Positions 24,457-34,953 of a stretch of DNA of 64,000 bases are shown here, piece after piece. A model generated the notes under the pieces. That model was given only the letters and a program-made list of their open reading frames with translations, did not search any database and was not told where the DNA came from. This DNA is from Cephalotus follicularis (Eukaryota; Streptophyta; Magnoliopsida; Oxalidales; Cephalotaceae), in contig BDDD01001378.1 of NCBI GenBank assembly GCA_001972305.1, positions 32,703-96,702 on the forward strand, in the 5' to 3' direction. The position numbers and the translations under genes are program-made. How positions within the stretch are numbered: the stretch's first letter is position 1; every line of letters starts with the position of its first letter.

Positions 24457-24468
24457 TGGTATCAGAGC
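24457..24468 (+). other. Primer-binding site of B (initiator tRNA-Met)
   Basis: TGGTATCAGAGC, three bases after the 5' LTR. Confidence 0.96.
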
Positions 24469-24557
24469 ATATTCCATATATGCTAGCTGGGATAAGTTTC
24501 TCAGAAAATAAAGTGAATTTTTTCCTAATGATTATGTCATTCCATATAGGAAACTGA

Positions 24558-25640
24558 ATGGATCTCCAAAGAGGAAGAAGAGAAAGGCGTAGAGCCGACG
24601 AAGGTGTCAACGCACCGCCGGTAACTGGAAATGACCCGGCAGTGAACGAAGGAGTGAATGTTCCCCCAGTGTATGACGAGAGGAGCCACTTTGACCGCAT
24701 GGCTGATCTCTTCCAACAGCAGATGCAAGCGAACGCGGCCAACATGGAACAGATTCGGCAAATGTACGAGGCTAACCGTACCTATCAGCAAGCACCTGAA
24801 GCTTGCCATGCCAGTGGATTTGGCCGAGATCTGAAGCGGTTCATGAGACAGAATCCTCCGACTTTCAATGGTGAACCGAATGCTACTGTGGCCGAACAGT
24901 GGATTAGAGACCTGGAGAAAATATTTGCTGCTTTGGAGTGCACGACGAGCAGAAACTCAATTTTGCTGTGTACCGCTTATGGGGCGAGGCTACTTACTGG
25001 TGGGAAAGGACTGAAGCAAAATGGGAAGCCCGTGGACTTGATCGGACTTGGGATAGATTTCAGTCCGAGTTCCTTGAGGCTTATGTGCTGTAGATAGAGC
25101 GTGACCGATGAGAGACAGAATTGATGGAGTCACGTCAAGGAGACATGACGGTAGCTCAGTACCAGACCAAATTCGTGGAGCTAGCAAGACATACACCTTA
25201 TCTGGTAGAGGGTGAATCACAGATGATACGAAGGTTTCTCAAAGGCCTTCGACCTGACATCATATCTAAATTGTTGATGTAGCAGCTAACCACTTTTGTT
25301 GATTTTGCTGAGAGGGCGATGGTTCTTGAAGCTGATGCTAACGAAAGGAGAACATAACGGTCTCGAACTAATCAATCTAGGGCCGCACAGTCACAGGGGC
25401 AAGGAAGTAAAAATCCTGATAAATCGGCAAAGTTAGGTAATCGGGGGCAAGGAGTTTCTCGACGCAGTAACTCACGATCAAGGACTCCTAGCCGGAACAG
25501 TTAACAGAATGCAAGTGGATGCACTTTTTGTGGTCGCCCGAACCATGATGAGACCGAATGCTGGAAGAAAATAGGAAAGTGCTTGAGGTGTGGTTCACAA
25601 GATCACATGCTGAACAATTGCCCGATGATGAAGGATCAAG
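24558..25640 (+). pseudogene. gag: gag of B
   Basis: The start at 24558 opens MDLQRGRRERRRADE, 90 bp after the PBS. The segment up to about 24950 (FGRDLKRFMRQNPPTFNGE, AEQWIRDLEKIF) matches the N-terminal half of Retrotrans_gag. A frameshift near 24950 moves the rest into another frame (WGEATYWWERTEAKW, QGDMTVAQYQTKFVELARH). In that frame stops occur at 25091, 25109, 25280, 25355 and 25502. Two zinc knuckles end the region: [14 protein letters not shown] (about 25519) and [14 protein letters not shown] (about 25580), both with complete CX2CX4HX4C spacing. Gag packages the RNA into particles. Several stops fit C-to-T change in CAG, CAA or CGA codons. Confidence 0.92.
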
Positions 25641-26260
25641 CACGCGGCCAACAGGGAAGTGCTAGTGCTAGTGGTAGTGTTGCGGCAGCTCAACCGCGAA
25701 AAGACACCGGAAAAGGGATTGTGAAAGGTAGGGTCTACACCTTATCTAAAAATGATATACCAGAATCTACTACTGTTGTGGGAGGTACTATTTATATATC
25801 TGGCATACTAGCTCATGTGTTGATTGACCCTGGTGCGACACATTCATTCATTGCATCTGAATTTGCTCGTAATTTGCATGGTATTACTTCTAGACTACCT
25901 TATGTATTGCAGGTGAGTACTCCTGCGGGTACTTGTCTTCTATCTGATACTGTTATGAAAGACTGTCAGATCATGGTAGCTGGGATACAATTATCTGCTG
26001 ACTTGATAGTGTTACCTATCCGGGATTTTGATGTAATCTTGGGGATGGATTGGCTTTATGCTCATCATGCTTGTGTTGATTGTTACAACAAGATGATGAC
26101 ATTATATCTTCAAGATGGGACTGAGTGCAAGTTTATCAGGGAGAAGAATGTTACTGCCCTGATCATTTCATATACTCGAGCACAGAAGTATCTCAAGCAA
26201 GGATGCGAGGGCTATTTGGCGTATGTGATTGATCATACGAAAGGTACGCCCAGTATTGAA
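25641..26260 (+). pseudogene. pol: Aspartic protease of B
   Basis: This lies in the open frame 25583-26704. The signature [12 protein letters not shown] carries the catalytic Asp, and [18 protein letters not shown] ends the domain. No stop interrupts this part, so it is the best-preserved domain of B. It is followed by a linker into RT ([11 protein letters not shown]). Confidence 0.9.
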
Positions 26261-27600
26261 CAAGTGCCTGTTGTATGTGAATTTCCGGATGTGTTTCCAG
26301 ATGAACTCAATTCATTGCCACCAGAGAGGGATATTGAGTTCAGTATTGAGCTATTCCCTGGAACTGCTCCTATATCCAGAGCACCGTACCTAATGGCTCC
26401 TGCCGAACTGAAAGAGTTGAAGGTTCAATTGCAGGATTATCTTGATAAGGGCTTTATCAGACCGAGTGTATCATCGTGGGGAGCACCGATTCTGTTTGTG
26501 AAGAAGAAGGATGGATCGATGCGGCTATGCATCGACTACAGGCTGCTAAATCAGGTGACTGTGAAGAACAAGTATCCTCTGCCACATATTGAGGAGTTGT
26601 TCGACCAATTGCAAGGCTCAACTGTATTCTCCAAACTTGACCTAAGAACAGGTTATCATCAGTTGAGGATCAGAGAAGGTGATGTGGAGAAGACCGCATT
26701 TTGAACTAGATATGGGCACTATGAATTTTTGATACTGCCGTTTGGTTTGACAAATGCTCCTGCAGCCTTCATGTGTTTGATGAACAGAGTGTTCCAACCC
26801 TATATTGATCTGTTTGTTGTTATATTTTTAGGCGACATCCTGATTTATTCAAACAGCATTGAGGAACACATACAGCATTTAAGGATAGTACTACAGACAC
26901 TACGGAGGGAACAGCTATACGCCAAATTTAGCAAGTGCAAATTTTGGCTGGATCATGTGACTTTCCTAGGTCACATTGTCTCGAGCGAATGATTGTCAGT
27001 GGATCCTTTGAAGATAGAGAGTATTGTTGATTGGCCCCAACCAAGGAATGTTACGGAGGTTCATAGTTTCTTGGGATTGGCTGGCTATTACTGAAGGTTC
27101 ATCAAGGGATTCTCAAAACTTGCTGCACCTTTGACACAGTTGACTAAGAAGAAGTCAAGTTTTGTGTGGGATGATTCTTGTGAGGCGAGTTTCCAAGAGT
27201 TGAAGAGTCGGTTGATTTTGGCTCCAGTGTTAGCACTACCGGAGGGTAATGAGGGATTTACTGTTTATACTGATGCTTCTGGGAAAGGATTGGGATGCGT
27301 ACTTATGTAACATGGCAGGGTGATTGCATACGCATCAAGGAAGTTAAAGCCGTACGAGGAAAACTATCCCGTACACGATCTTGAGTTGGCAGCCATAATG
27401 TTTGCTTTGCAGAAATGGAGGCACTACCTCTATGGTGCGCAGTTTGAGATCTTTACTGACCATAAGAGTTTGAAGTATTTGTTTACCCAGAAGGAGCTCA
27501 ATATGAGACAAAGACGATGGGTGGAGTTCTTTAATGACTACAACTGCAATATTCAATACCACCCGAGAAAGGCGTATGTAGTGGCTGATGCGCTGAGTCG
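26261..27600 (+). pseudogene. pol: Reverse transcriptase and RNase H of B
   Basis: RT reads [53 protein letters not shown], stop TGA 26702, then [13 protein letters not shown]. At 26831-26833 the codon is Gly where the family has the first catalytic Asp of the active-site pair, and the residue before it is Leu. Stops follow at 26990, 27092 and 27308. RNase H ([31 protein letters not shown], then [15 protein letters not shown]) runs to about 27600. The stops at 26702 and 27092 look like CGA to TGA and that at 27308 like CAA to TAA, by comparison with C. The enzyme would be inactive even without the stops. Confidence 0.93.
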
Positions 27601-29146
27601 CAAGGCAATGATTACCGGAGTAATGGTTTCACAGTGGAAGCTATTGGAGGAATTTCAGAGATGGAATTCGTTCATGGTTTCCCGTGGAGTTATAGTGGCA
27701 AGTTTGAGAGCACAACCAGAACTTTTGGAGCGTATTCAGACTGCTCAGTATAGTGATTCTGAATTGTGGAGTATCCATGGGAATATAGACATTGATTATG
27801 AGTTCTCCATTCATACTGATTGTTTATTGAGATTCCGAGGGAGGATATGTATTCCAAATGACGAGAGCATCAAGAATGAGCTACTGCAACAAGCTCACAA
27901 ATCGAAGTACAGTGTTCACCCAGGATGTTCCAAGATGTCGCACGAACTGAAAAAGAACTACTGGTGGAGTGGTATGAAATGAGAGATTGCTGAATATGTA
28001 GCAAGATATTTGACCTGCCAGAGAGTGAAGGCTGAACATCAGAAACCTGCGGGACTGCTACAATCGCTACCAATGGTTGAATTGAAATGGGAGCATGTGA
28101 CCATGGACTTCGTGTCAGGATTGTCGAGGTCACGAAATTAGCATGAAGCAGTGTGGGTAGTAGTGGACAGACTTACTAAGCCTGCTCACTTCCTTCCGAT
28201 GAACATGACGTATACTATCGAGAAGCTTGCTCGATTGTATATCCGGGAGAGAGTGAGATTGCATGGGGTGCCGGTCAGTATTGTTTGTGACCGAGATGAT
28301 AGATTTACTTCAAGGTTCTGGAAGAAGTTCCAAATAGCAATGGGAACAACCTTGAACTTTAGCACTGCATTCCACCCATAGACTGACGGACAGTCCGAGC
28401 GTACTATTCAAATTCTGGAGGATATGCTACGGCCTTGCATGATTTATTTTGCTGGGAGTTGGGAGGATCATCTGGCATTGATTGAGTTCTCCTACAACAA
28501 CAGTTTTCATACCAGCATTTGAATGACTCCCTATGAAGCTCTATATGGGAGAAAGTGTCGATCACCTATTTGCTAGGACGAAGTAGGTGAGAGACAAGTG
28601 CTAGGATCGGACTTGGTACAAGAGACCACTGATAAAGTGGAGATGATCAAGAAGAGACTGCTAGCTGCACAAAGTCGGCAGAAGAGCTATGCCGATATCA
28701 AGAGAAGGAAGCTAGAATTCGAGAAGGGAGATCATGTTTTCCTGAAGATCTCACCTTCGAAAGGGATACACCATTTTGGCCTCAAAGGGAAGTTGGCTCA
28801 AAGGTATATTGGACCTTACGAGATACTGGATAGAGTGGGTGAGGTAGCATATCAGATTGCTCTACCGCCTAGTTTGTCGGATGTGCATAACGTATTACAT
28901 GTTTCAATGTTACGGAAATGCGTACCCAGCCCATCTCACATACTGAGCTACAACCCTAGATTCATCAGTCCTAGATTGACATATGAGGAAAGGCCGACAA
29001 GGATAGTGGATCGAATGGAAAAGGTTCTAAGGAACAAGACCATTCCTATGGTAAAAGTTCTGTGGTGTTTTCACGGAGTGGAGGAAGCTACGTGGGACCA
29101 TGAGGACAAAATGAGGGAGACATTTCCCCACTTGTTCGGAATGTAA
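27601..29146 (+). pseudogene. pol: Integrase and chromodomain-like tail of B
   Basis: The zinc region (HKSKYSVHPGCSKM..., LTCQRVKAEHQKP) is followed by the DDE core: D in TMDFVSGL, D in VCDRDDRFTS and E in GQSERTIQ. Stops interrupt at 27980, 28139, 28379, 28520 and 28574, all in the original frame. The last open segment, 28598-29146, reads GDHVFLKISPSKG, DVHNVLHVSMLRKC and a chromodomain-like stretch (PTRIVDRMEKVLRNKTIPMV, EEATWDHEDKMRETFP) to the natural stop at 29144. The tail supports a Tekay/Del chromovirus. In this clade the tail is thought to direct insertion to silent chromatin. Confidence 0.92.
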
Positions 29147-29177
29147 TGTAAGGGCTAAATTCTAGGATGAATTTTCT

Positions 29178-29192
29178 TTAAGGAGGGGGGAA
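29178..29192 (+). other. Polypurine tract of B
   Basis: TTAAGGAGGGGGGAA lies directly before the 3' LTR and is the primer site for plus-strand DNA. Confidence 0.93.
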
Positions 29193-31052
29193 TATAATAA
29201 CCGCAACTTCAGTTAATGTATATTGATCCAATTTTTAAATAAAATATACATTTTAATTGAGTTAGTTGTCCAATTATTATTATTTCTATGATTGGTAAAT
29301 GCTTGGGATGAATGGAGGAATAAGTTGGTGAAATATCAAACTTAAGAAACCCTAAACCAGCTCAAACATCCAACTGTCACGGGGCAACAATCGATTGTCT
29401 GATGCGTGTGTGGACAGTCGACTGCCTGATAAAGACAGTCGACTGGATCGGTACAGAACAGGTGTCTGTGGATACCTGTGAGACTGAATCAAAGGGGCAT
29501 TGCATGGTGGGCAGGTGTCATGTGTGACAGTAGCTGCCAGAGCATGCAAAAGGGCATGCTTGCATGTCCTCTATCCCTCCTACAACCTGCAGATAGAAGA
29601 TGGGAAAGAGAGAAAGTAAATGTAAGCAAAATGCATGTCAGTGAGAGAAGGAATGAGAGAAGCTGAGTTGTGAGAACCTAGCGAATTTAGTGGTTCCTAC
29701 ACCTTTATATCAGCTGTTAGAGCTGTGTGTGTGTGTTAGAAAAACACTGAGAGAAAAGGGAGTTGCTGGAGAATTGTTAACAAGTTAATGGAGCTTGCAT
29801 GTTGATGAAATAGAGCTCAAAGAGGGAATTAAAGTTGTGGTTTTTCTTGGTAAGTTCTCAATCCGAACTCACTGTTAATGTGATGATACTGTACCTAGGA
29901 GGATGTTAATGTCTTCTGTTAACATGGTTAAGAATTAACAACTTCTAGAATTGATATAGAAAGTGATAAATGGTTCAAGTATAAATGGAGATTGTAACCT
30001 CTAATTTGGATTATTGTTGTGGTTAGTTGTCATGATATAAACTTTCCCTTAAGTATCTATATACACCTTCTGTTCACCCGTTAGGAACAAGAAATCTAGA
30101 ATTGAAAGATATATTGACCAAGAGTTAAAGAGGAAGTTATAAAAGGGAATTTAAGACTTAAGGAATTGATATTAGGCTACTGTTGAAGTAGTAATTGCAT
30201 CTGGATAGATTAATTAACCTACTGATTAGGTGACTGAACCTCTAAACATGCATTGTATAGATTGATTCTGCTGGATTTGAAAGGATTATTTGGTGAAAGA
30301 GCTTGGAAACTCAAAGAGAAAGATCAACCCCAATTGATCTTTGGATAGCAATTGAGGTAGGGGTAATGACATGTTCATGGAAGATATATTATGCATATCA
30401 TGTATGCTATTTTCTGCTTGTTGCATGCATTGATTTGATTGGCATTAGATTTTGAAATACACATGAACTACTAATGCCTGCATTTCTGGGCAGAAGCAGT
30501 CGACTGTTCTTCATGGCAGTCGACTACTCAACCCCATCAAATCGACTAATAAGAGAAAAAAGTCGACTACTCAACCAAACAGCAGACTGTTCTTGAGAAC
30601 AGCCGACTGTCCTGGGTAAAAATGCGGATATAGGTTCTGTTCGGGCCTCAATTTTGAATGTAATTAACTTGGCCTCCATACGGATGATCAGAACAGTCAA
30701 TCCAGGCCTTACATACAATTACATTTCACAACTAAACAACATACGCACTCCTTGTGAGAGTTGCATATAAATGACTATGAAATGATATTACTTGTGAATC
30801 CTTGAATTGCTGTTGTATTGTAATGAACAGTTCATACCTCGTTATGGTTGTATTTTCCTTTTGTTTAAGGATATTTTGGATTGTACCTGCACGTAGTATG
30901 GGCTGCGTGCGGATGAATTACGTTTTATATAATTTAAAGATGAATGCTTCCGCTTATGTTTCGAACTGTTTTTGGAATGCTGAATAATTATACTTATTCC
31001 TGATATCACCATATATGCTTGTCTAATGTATTAGGAAATACGGGGTGTGACA
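29193..31052 (+). mobile_element. 3' LTR of element B
   Basis: Begins TATAATAACCGC, so the terminal TG has become TA by one G-to-A change at 29194. It ends GGGGTGTGACA at 31052. It is 48 bp longer than the 5' LTR because its proximal array keeps two extra motif words (about 29389-29436). The hairpin copy is at 30889-30910. Confidence 0.95.
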
Positions 31053-32363
31053 TTAGGCGTCGACGATATCGCTGCGCTTCAATGCATTGTAACACATAAG
31101 GCATCGACGCTTTAATCAAAAGCGTCAACAACCTACCCATTTCCTTTAAGCTTTAACAGGATCTATCATTCACGTTAACGCGTTGCGCTATAATGCAGAG
31201 TTGAGCGTCGACGAGCTGTGTGCATGTTAATGCTGCACCTTGACTCGTCGCGCTGTTTAGAGCGAAGAAACGGGAAGGAATACACATCGCCCCAGCTAGT
31301 CACCCTCAATTCATCAATTGATCACTTCCAAGGCTTGGACGCTATTAGCCAAGGCATCGACACGTTGACCAACCAGAAGGATCAAACGAACATCTCAAAA
31401 CCTAGATTAATCCATTTCATTTGGATTATTGCTACAACCAGCACTCAATTCCTTCAATTAACAGCCATCTCAGTCCTGACAATCCGTTCAAATGTAGGAA
31501 TGCAAGCATATGTATAATATATTATACCTATCAATAATTGAGCTTACGAATTAGGAGGACTTGCTGTCAAAATTGACGAACTGCCACTTGCCTTCAGCTT
31601 CTCTTACTACCACTCACCACTGCTCTCCCTCTTGCACCAACTGTTTCCACTTTCCTTCAGCTCTACTTTGAGTGCCAACTGTACTTCTACCGTGCCCACT
31701 GAATTGACTCAGTCTTCAAAATCCATCGATTCGCCAGTGGAAACAGAGGAAAAATTGAAATGAGAAGCACAGCTTCACCAATAACGATCAAAGTGGTGGA
31801 AGGGTGTCGTTGAAATGGAAGGTCAAAGATTCGGCGTCATTGGAGAATGAGAAAGCAGAGATGAGGGAACAAAGGGAAACGTGTTTTTTACCATGGAGAA
31901 AGTGGCTGTGAAACTCGCTATCTAGCTTTCTCCTTCCCTGGTTCGGTGCCTTGCGCCTTTCTCTTCTTCGGCGCGGTTCGCGCCCATATCTCTCTCTCTT
32001 TCATGTTTTCTTTCTTTGTCTCTCGTCTTCCTCTCTTTCTTTCTCCCGATTCTTCTTCTCACTTTCTCTTTTTCTTCGTCAATGGCAGGAGGCAAAGATT
32101 ATAAAATGAGAGTGTCGCACTCTCTAAAACAAAAACATGAAGACGTTCTCTGTGTGTCTTCTTAATGCGACACCTGGCCCCTTTTTAGCACAAATGTCTT
32201 CTTTATTGGTAGATAACTCCAAAACTTGCCTCATTACCATCATTCTTTACAATATTCCGGTCCATTTATTGCCTTGGGCCTTAATTGGGCTTTTTAGGAC
32301 AATGCCATATATCCCAACAATTATTTATTACCATAATTATTTATAAAATTCTGGGGCATTACA
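31053..32363 (-). mobile_element. 5' LTR of element A, right part
   Basis: Resumes after B with TTAGGCGTCGACGATATCGC, matching 8562 onward. It runs colinear with 8562-9857 through the GCGTCGACGC array and the pyrimidine-rich part near 31960-32060. It ends CTGGGGCATTACA, followed by TSD TGAAG at 32364-32368. Confidence 0.92.
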
Positions 32364-32368
32364 TGAAG

Positions 32369-33876
32369 AGATTCTCGAGGATTGACTTGAGGGGGTTCCT
32401 CCTCTATGTCTTGTTGATTCTTTTGAGTATTTTCTTCATGGTTTTGAGAATTTTCTTCCTTCTCTTTAGGTTTTTCTTCATCTAAATTCAGCTCTTCAAC
32501 TTTCTTTTCTAAAATATCTACATCATCATCAACACTAACTTCTCTTGGAAGTTTGGGATTAGTCTCATAAAAAACAATATGCATTGACTCTTCAACCACT
32601 AAAGTTCTTTTATTAAACACCCTATAACCTTTACAAGTGATTGAATAACAAAGAATAAAACTTTCATCAGCTTTGGCATCAAACTTACCAAGGTTATCCT
32701 TATTGTTGTGTGGACGAAACATTTGCATCCAAATGCATGGAAGTAACCAATGTTAGACTTTCCCCCTCTCCATAATTCATATGGAGTCTTTTTTAGAATA
32801 GGCCTTATTAATGTGAGATTTAAAATATAGCAAGAGGTATTCACAGCTTCAGCCCAAATATGTTTTGGTAAATCATTTTCACAAAGCATTGTTCTAGGCA
32901 TTTCTTCTAAAGTACGATTTTTCCTTTCAACAACCCCATTTTGTTGAGGAGTTCTAGAAGTTGAAAAATTATGGCTAAGACCGTTTTCTTCACAAAATTT
33001 TTCAAACAAATGATTTTTAAATTCCTTTCCATGATCACTTCTAATGCTAACAATAGAAGAGTGTTTCTCATTTTGAACCTTTTTACAAGAGTTTGAAAAT
33101 TCATGGAAGGCTTCATTTTTATGGGCAAGAAAAATAGTCCATGTATACCTAGAGTAATCATTAACAATCACTAAGGCATAAGATTTACCACCAATACTTC
33201 TAGTTCTAGTTGGTCCAAATAAATCTATATGCAATAGTTGAAGTGGCATAGTTGTGGAGACAATATTTTTACTTTTAAAGCTTGATCTAGTTTGCTTCCC
33301 TTTTTGACAAGCATAAAAAATATGATCTTTTTGAAATCCTATTTTTGGAAGTCCTTTAACTAAGTCATGTTTAACAATTTTTGAGAGAGTTGTCATGTTA
33401 ACATGACCAAGTCTCCTATGCCACAACCAACTATGTTCATTGTTTATAGACATAAGGCATTTCACATTTTGAGTTTGTGAATCCAATAAATAAACTATAT
33501 AAACATTGCCTTGTTTATAACCATTGAACCTAGTTTGATCGTTGTTAATGTCTACAACCTTGCAATGAGAGTTTTCAAAAACAACTCTATAACCCTTATC
33601 ACACAATTGACTAATACTCAAGAAGCTATGTTTGAGTCCATTAACATATAATACATTATTTATTTGGGTAGAATCATTACCTATGGAGCCAATTCCTTCA
33701 AATCTTTTTGCATTATCTCCAAAGGTAACTTCTTCTCCATTCTTTGGCTTCAAAGTGATAAATTGGTCTTTATCACCAGTCATGTGCTTTGAGCATCCAC
33801 TATCCAAGTACAATTGAGTTTTTGAGGATTTGGCTTTCAAGCACACCTCATTTTCTTCTTCATTCTCAATTGCCAT
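32369..33876 (-). pseudogene. pol: Integrase region of copia D (right half)
   Basis: The frame from 33876 opens with the end of the protease (LYLDSGCSKHMTGD, aspartic DSG present). It continues to GAG-pre-integrase (HSWLWHRRLGHVN, where both His are kept) and the zinc CxxC, which has lost its first Cys (FYACQKGKQ). The core follows: D in LLHIDLFGP, D in IRSDHGKEF and E in QQNGVVERKNRT, all present. Near 32690 a frameshift moves the reading to 32728-32369 (FVFYETNPKL, then an acidic linker). The element is cut there by A at TGAAG; RT continues at 6391. Integrase would insert the copia cDNA. Loss of the zinc Cys and the frameshift indicate decay. Confidence 0.93.
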
Positions 33877-34897
33877 AAAGGCAATGTTTGCAACCTCTCC
33901 ATCACTGAGGTTCGAACGTCACTGTCACTCCATGTAGCCATCATTGCTTTCTTCTTCTTAGAGTGCTCTTTGTTCTTCTTCAACTTGCGATAATCACTCT
34001 TGTAGTGTCCCGATTTGTTGCACTCATAACAAATCACTTCTTCTTTCTTGCTTGATTATCCCTTTAGAAGATGCTTCTTGAAAGGACTCTGTCCTTGTTG
34101 TCTCTTGTTGGAGAAAAACTTCTTGAACTTTCTTGTGATTAGGGTCATATCTTTATCTTCATCACTCACATCTTCATTCTCCTCTTTTTAGTCTCTAAAT
34201 GCAACAGTTTCTTCTTTTTCGTCTCCCCACTTTCATGGTTCTTCATTGCGGTCTCATGTGTCATCAAAGACCCAAGGAGCTGCTCGAGTGGGAGAGTTGT
34301 GAGATCCTTAGCTTCCTCAATCGTCGTCACCTTTGGTGTCCAGCTCTTTGGCAAACATCTTAAAATCTTCCTAACAAGTTCTTGGTTAGAATAGCATATT
34401 CCAAGATTTTTAAGAGAATTAATGATAGTAGTAAAATGAGTAAGCATATCACTAATACTCTCATCATCATGAATCATAAACAGTTCATATTGATGTACAA
34501 GCATGCTTATTTTTTACTCCTTAAATTGGTTGGTACCTTCATAGGTAACCTCCAATAAGTTTCACATTTCTTTTGCGGAGTCACCTGAGGATATACAATT
34601 GAATTCAGCCGCATTAATAGCACAAAATAGAACATGTTTGGCCTTTGAAATAAGTTGAAGCAATTTGAGATTATTGACACCAAACTCATTTTCAGATTTA
34701 GGGGTAACCACCCCTTTTACAATTTTAGAGGGAACTTTGGGACCATTAACTATAATGTTCCATAATTGGTAGTCTAGTGATTGAATGAATATAATCGTTT
34801 TGGTTTTCCAAAAGCTATAATTGTTCCCATCAAAGTAGGGACGTCTAGTTATTGAAGAACCTTCAACCCCCATGTTGAGATTCATTGAGGTTGCCAT
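33877..34897 (-). pseudogene. gag: gag of copia D
   Basis: The start at 34897 opens MATSMNLNMGVEG, followed by RRPYFDGNNYSFWKTKTIIF, the usual copia gag start. UBN2-type gag continues at 34504-34166 (LVHQYELFMIHDDESISDML, LVRKILRCLPKSW). The zinc knuckle at about 34037 reads CYECNKSGHYKSDY, so the last Cys of CX2CX4HX4C is Tyr, consistent with a G-to-A change. Frame changes occur near 34560 and 34505 and stops near 34190 and 34060. The protein would form the particle; the altered knuckle should weaken RNA binding. Confidence 0.92.
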
Positions 34898-34942
34898 GGA
34901 TCTTTATATGTTTAACAATTAAGAATAATAAGATAACTGTCA

Positions 34943-34951
34943 CTGATACCA
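34943..34951 (-). other. Primer-binding site of copia D
   Basis: The minus strand reads TGGTATCAG, complementary to initiator tRNA-Met, two bases inside the 5' LTR. Confidence 0.85.
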
Positions 34952-34953
34952 AT

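Larger units (their letters stand above)
22642..31052 (+). mobile_element. Element B: full-length Ty3 chromovirus on the plus strand
   Basis: TSD TTAGG lies at 22637-22641 and 31053-31057. The LTRs are 1812 and 1860 bp and nearly identical (about three differences in 245 bases sampled). The PBS is 24457-24468 and the polypurine tract about 29178-29192. The interior encodes gag, protease, RT, RNase H and integrase with a chromodomain-like tail. One frameshift and 14 in-frame stops interrupt it. It inserted into the 5' LTR of A in the opposite orientation to A and D. Confidence 0.97.
6397..32363 (-). mobile_element. Element A: Ty3 element with long LTRs and a short interior, host of B and C
   Basis: The plus strand starts TGTAACGCCCC and ends GGGGCATTACA. 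Exact TSD copies TGAAG lie at 6392-6396 and 32364-32368, inside copia D. Removing C and B leaves a 3' LTR of 3461 bp, an interior of about 1.3 kb and a 5' LTR of about 3.39 kb. The interior has only gag remnants and the C-terminal integrase end, so most of pol is deleted. A polypurine tract (9858-9870) and an initiator tRNA-Met PBS (about 20546-20556, one mismatch) give the minus orientation. It fits a non-autonomous, LARD-like copy of a Tekay-type chromovirus that depended on another element for its enzymes. Confidence 0.93.
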
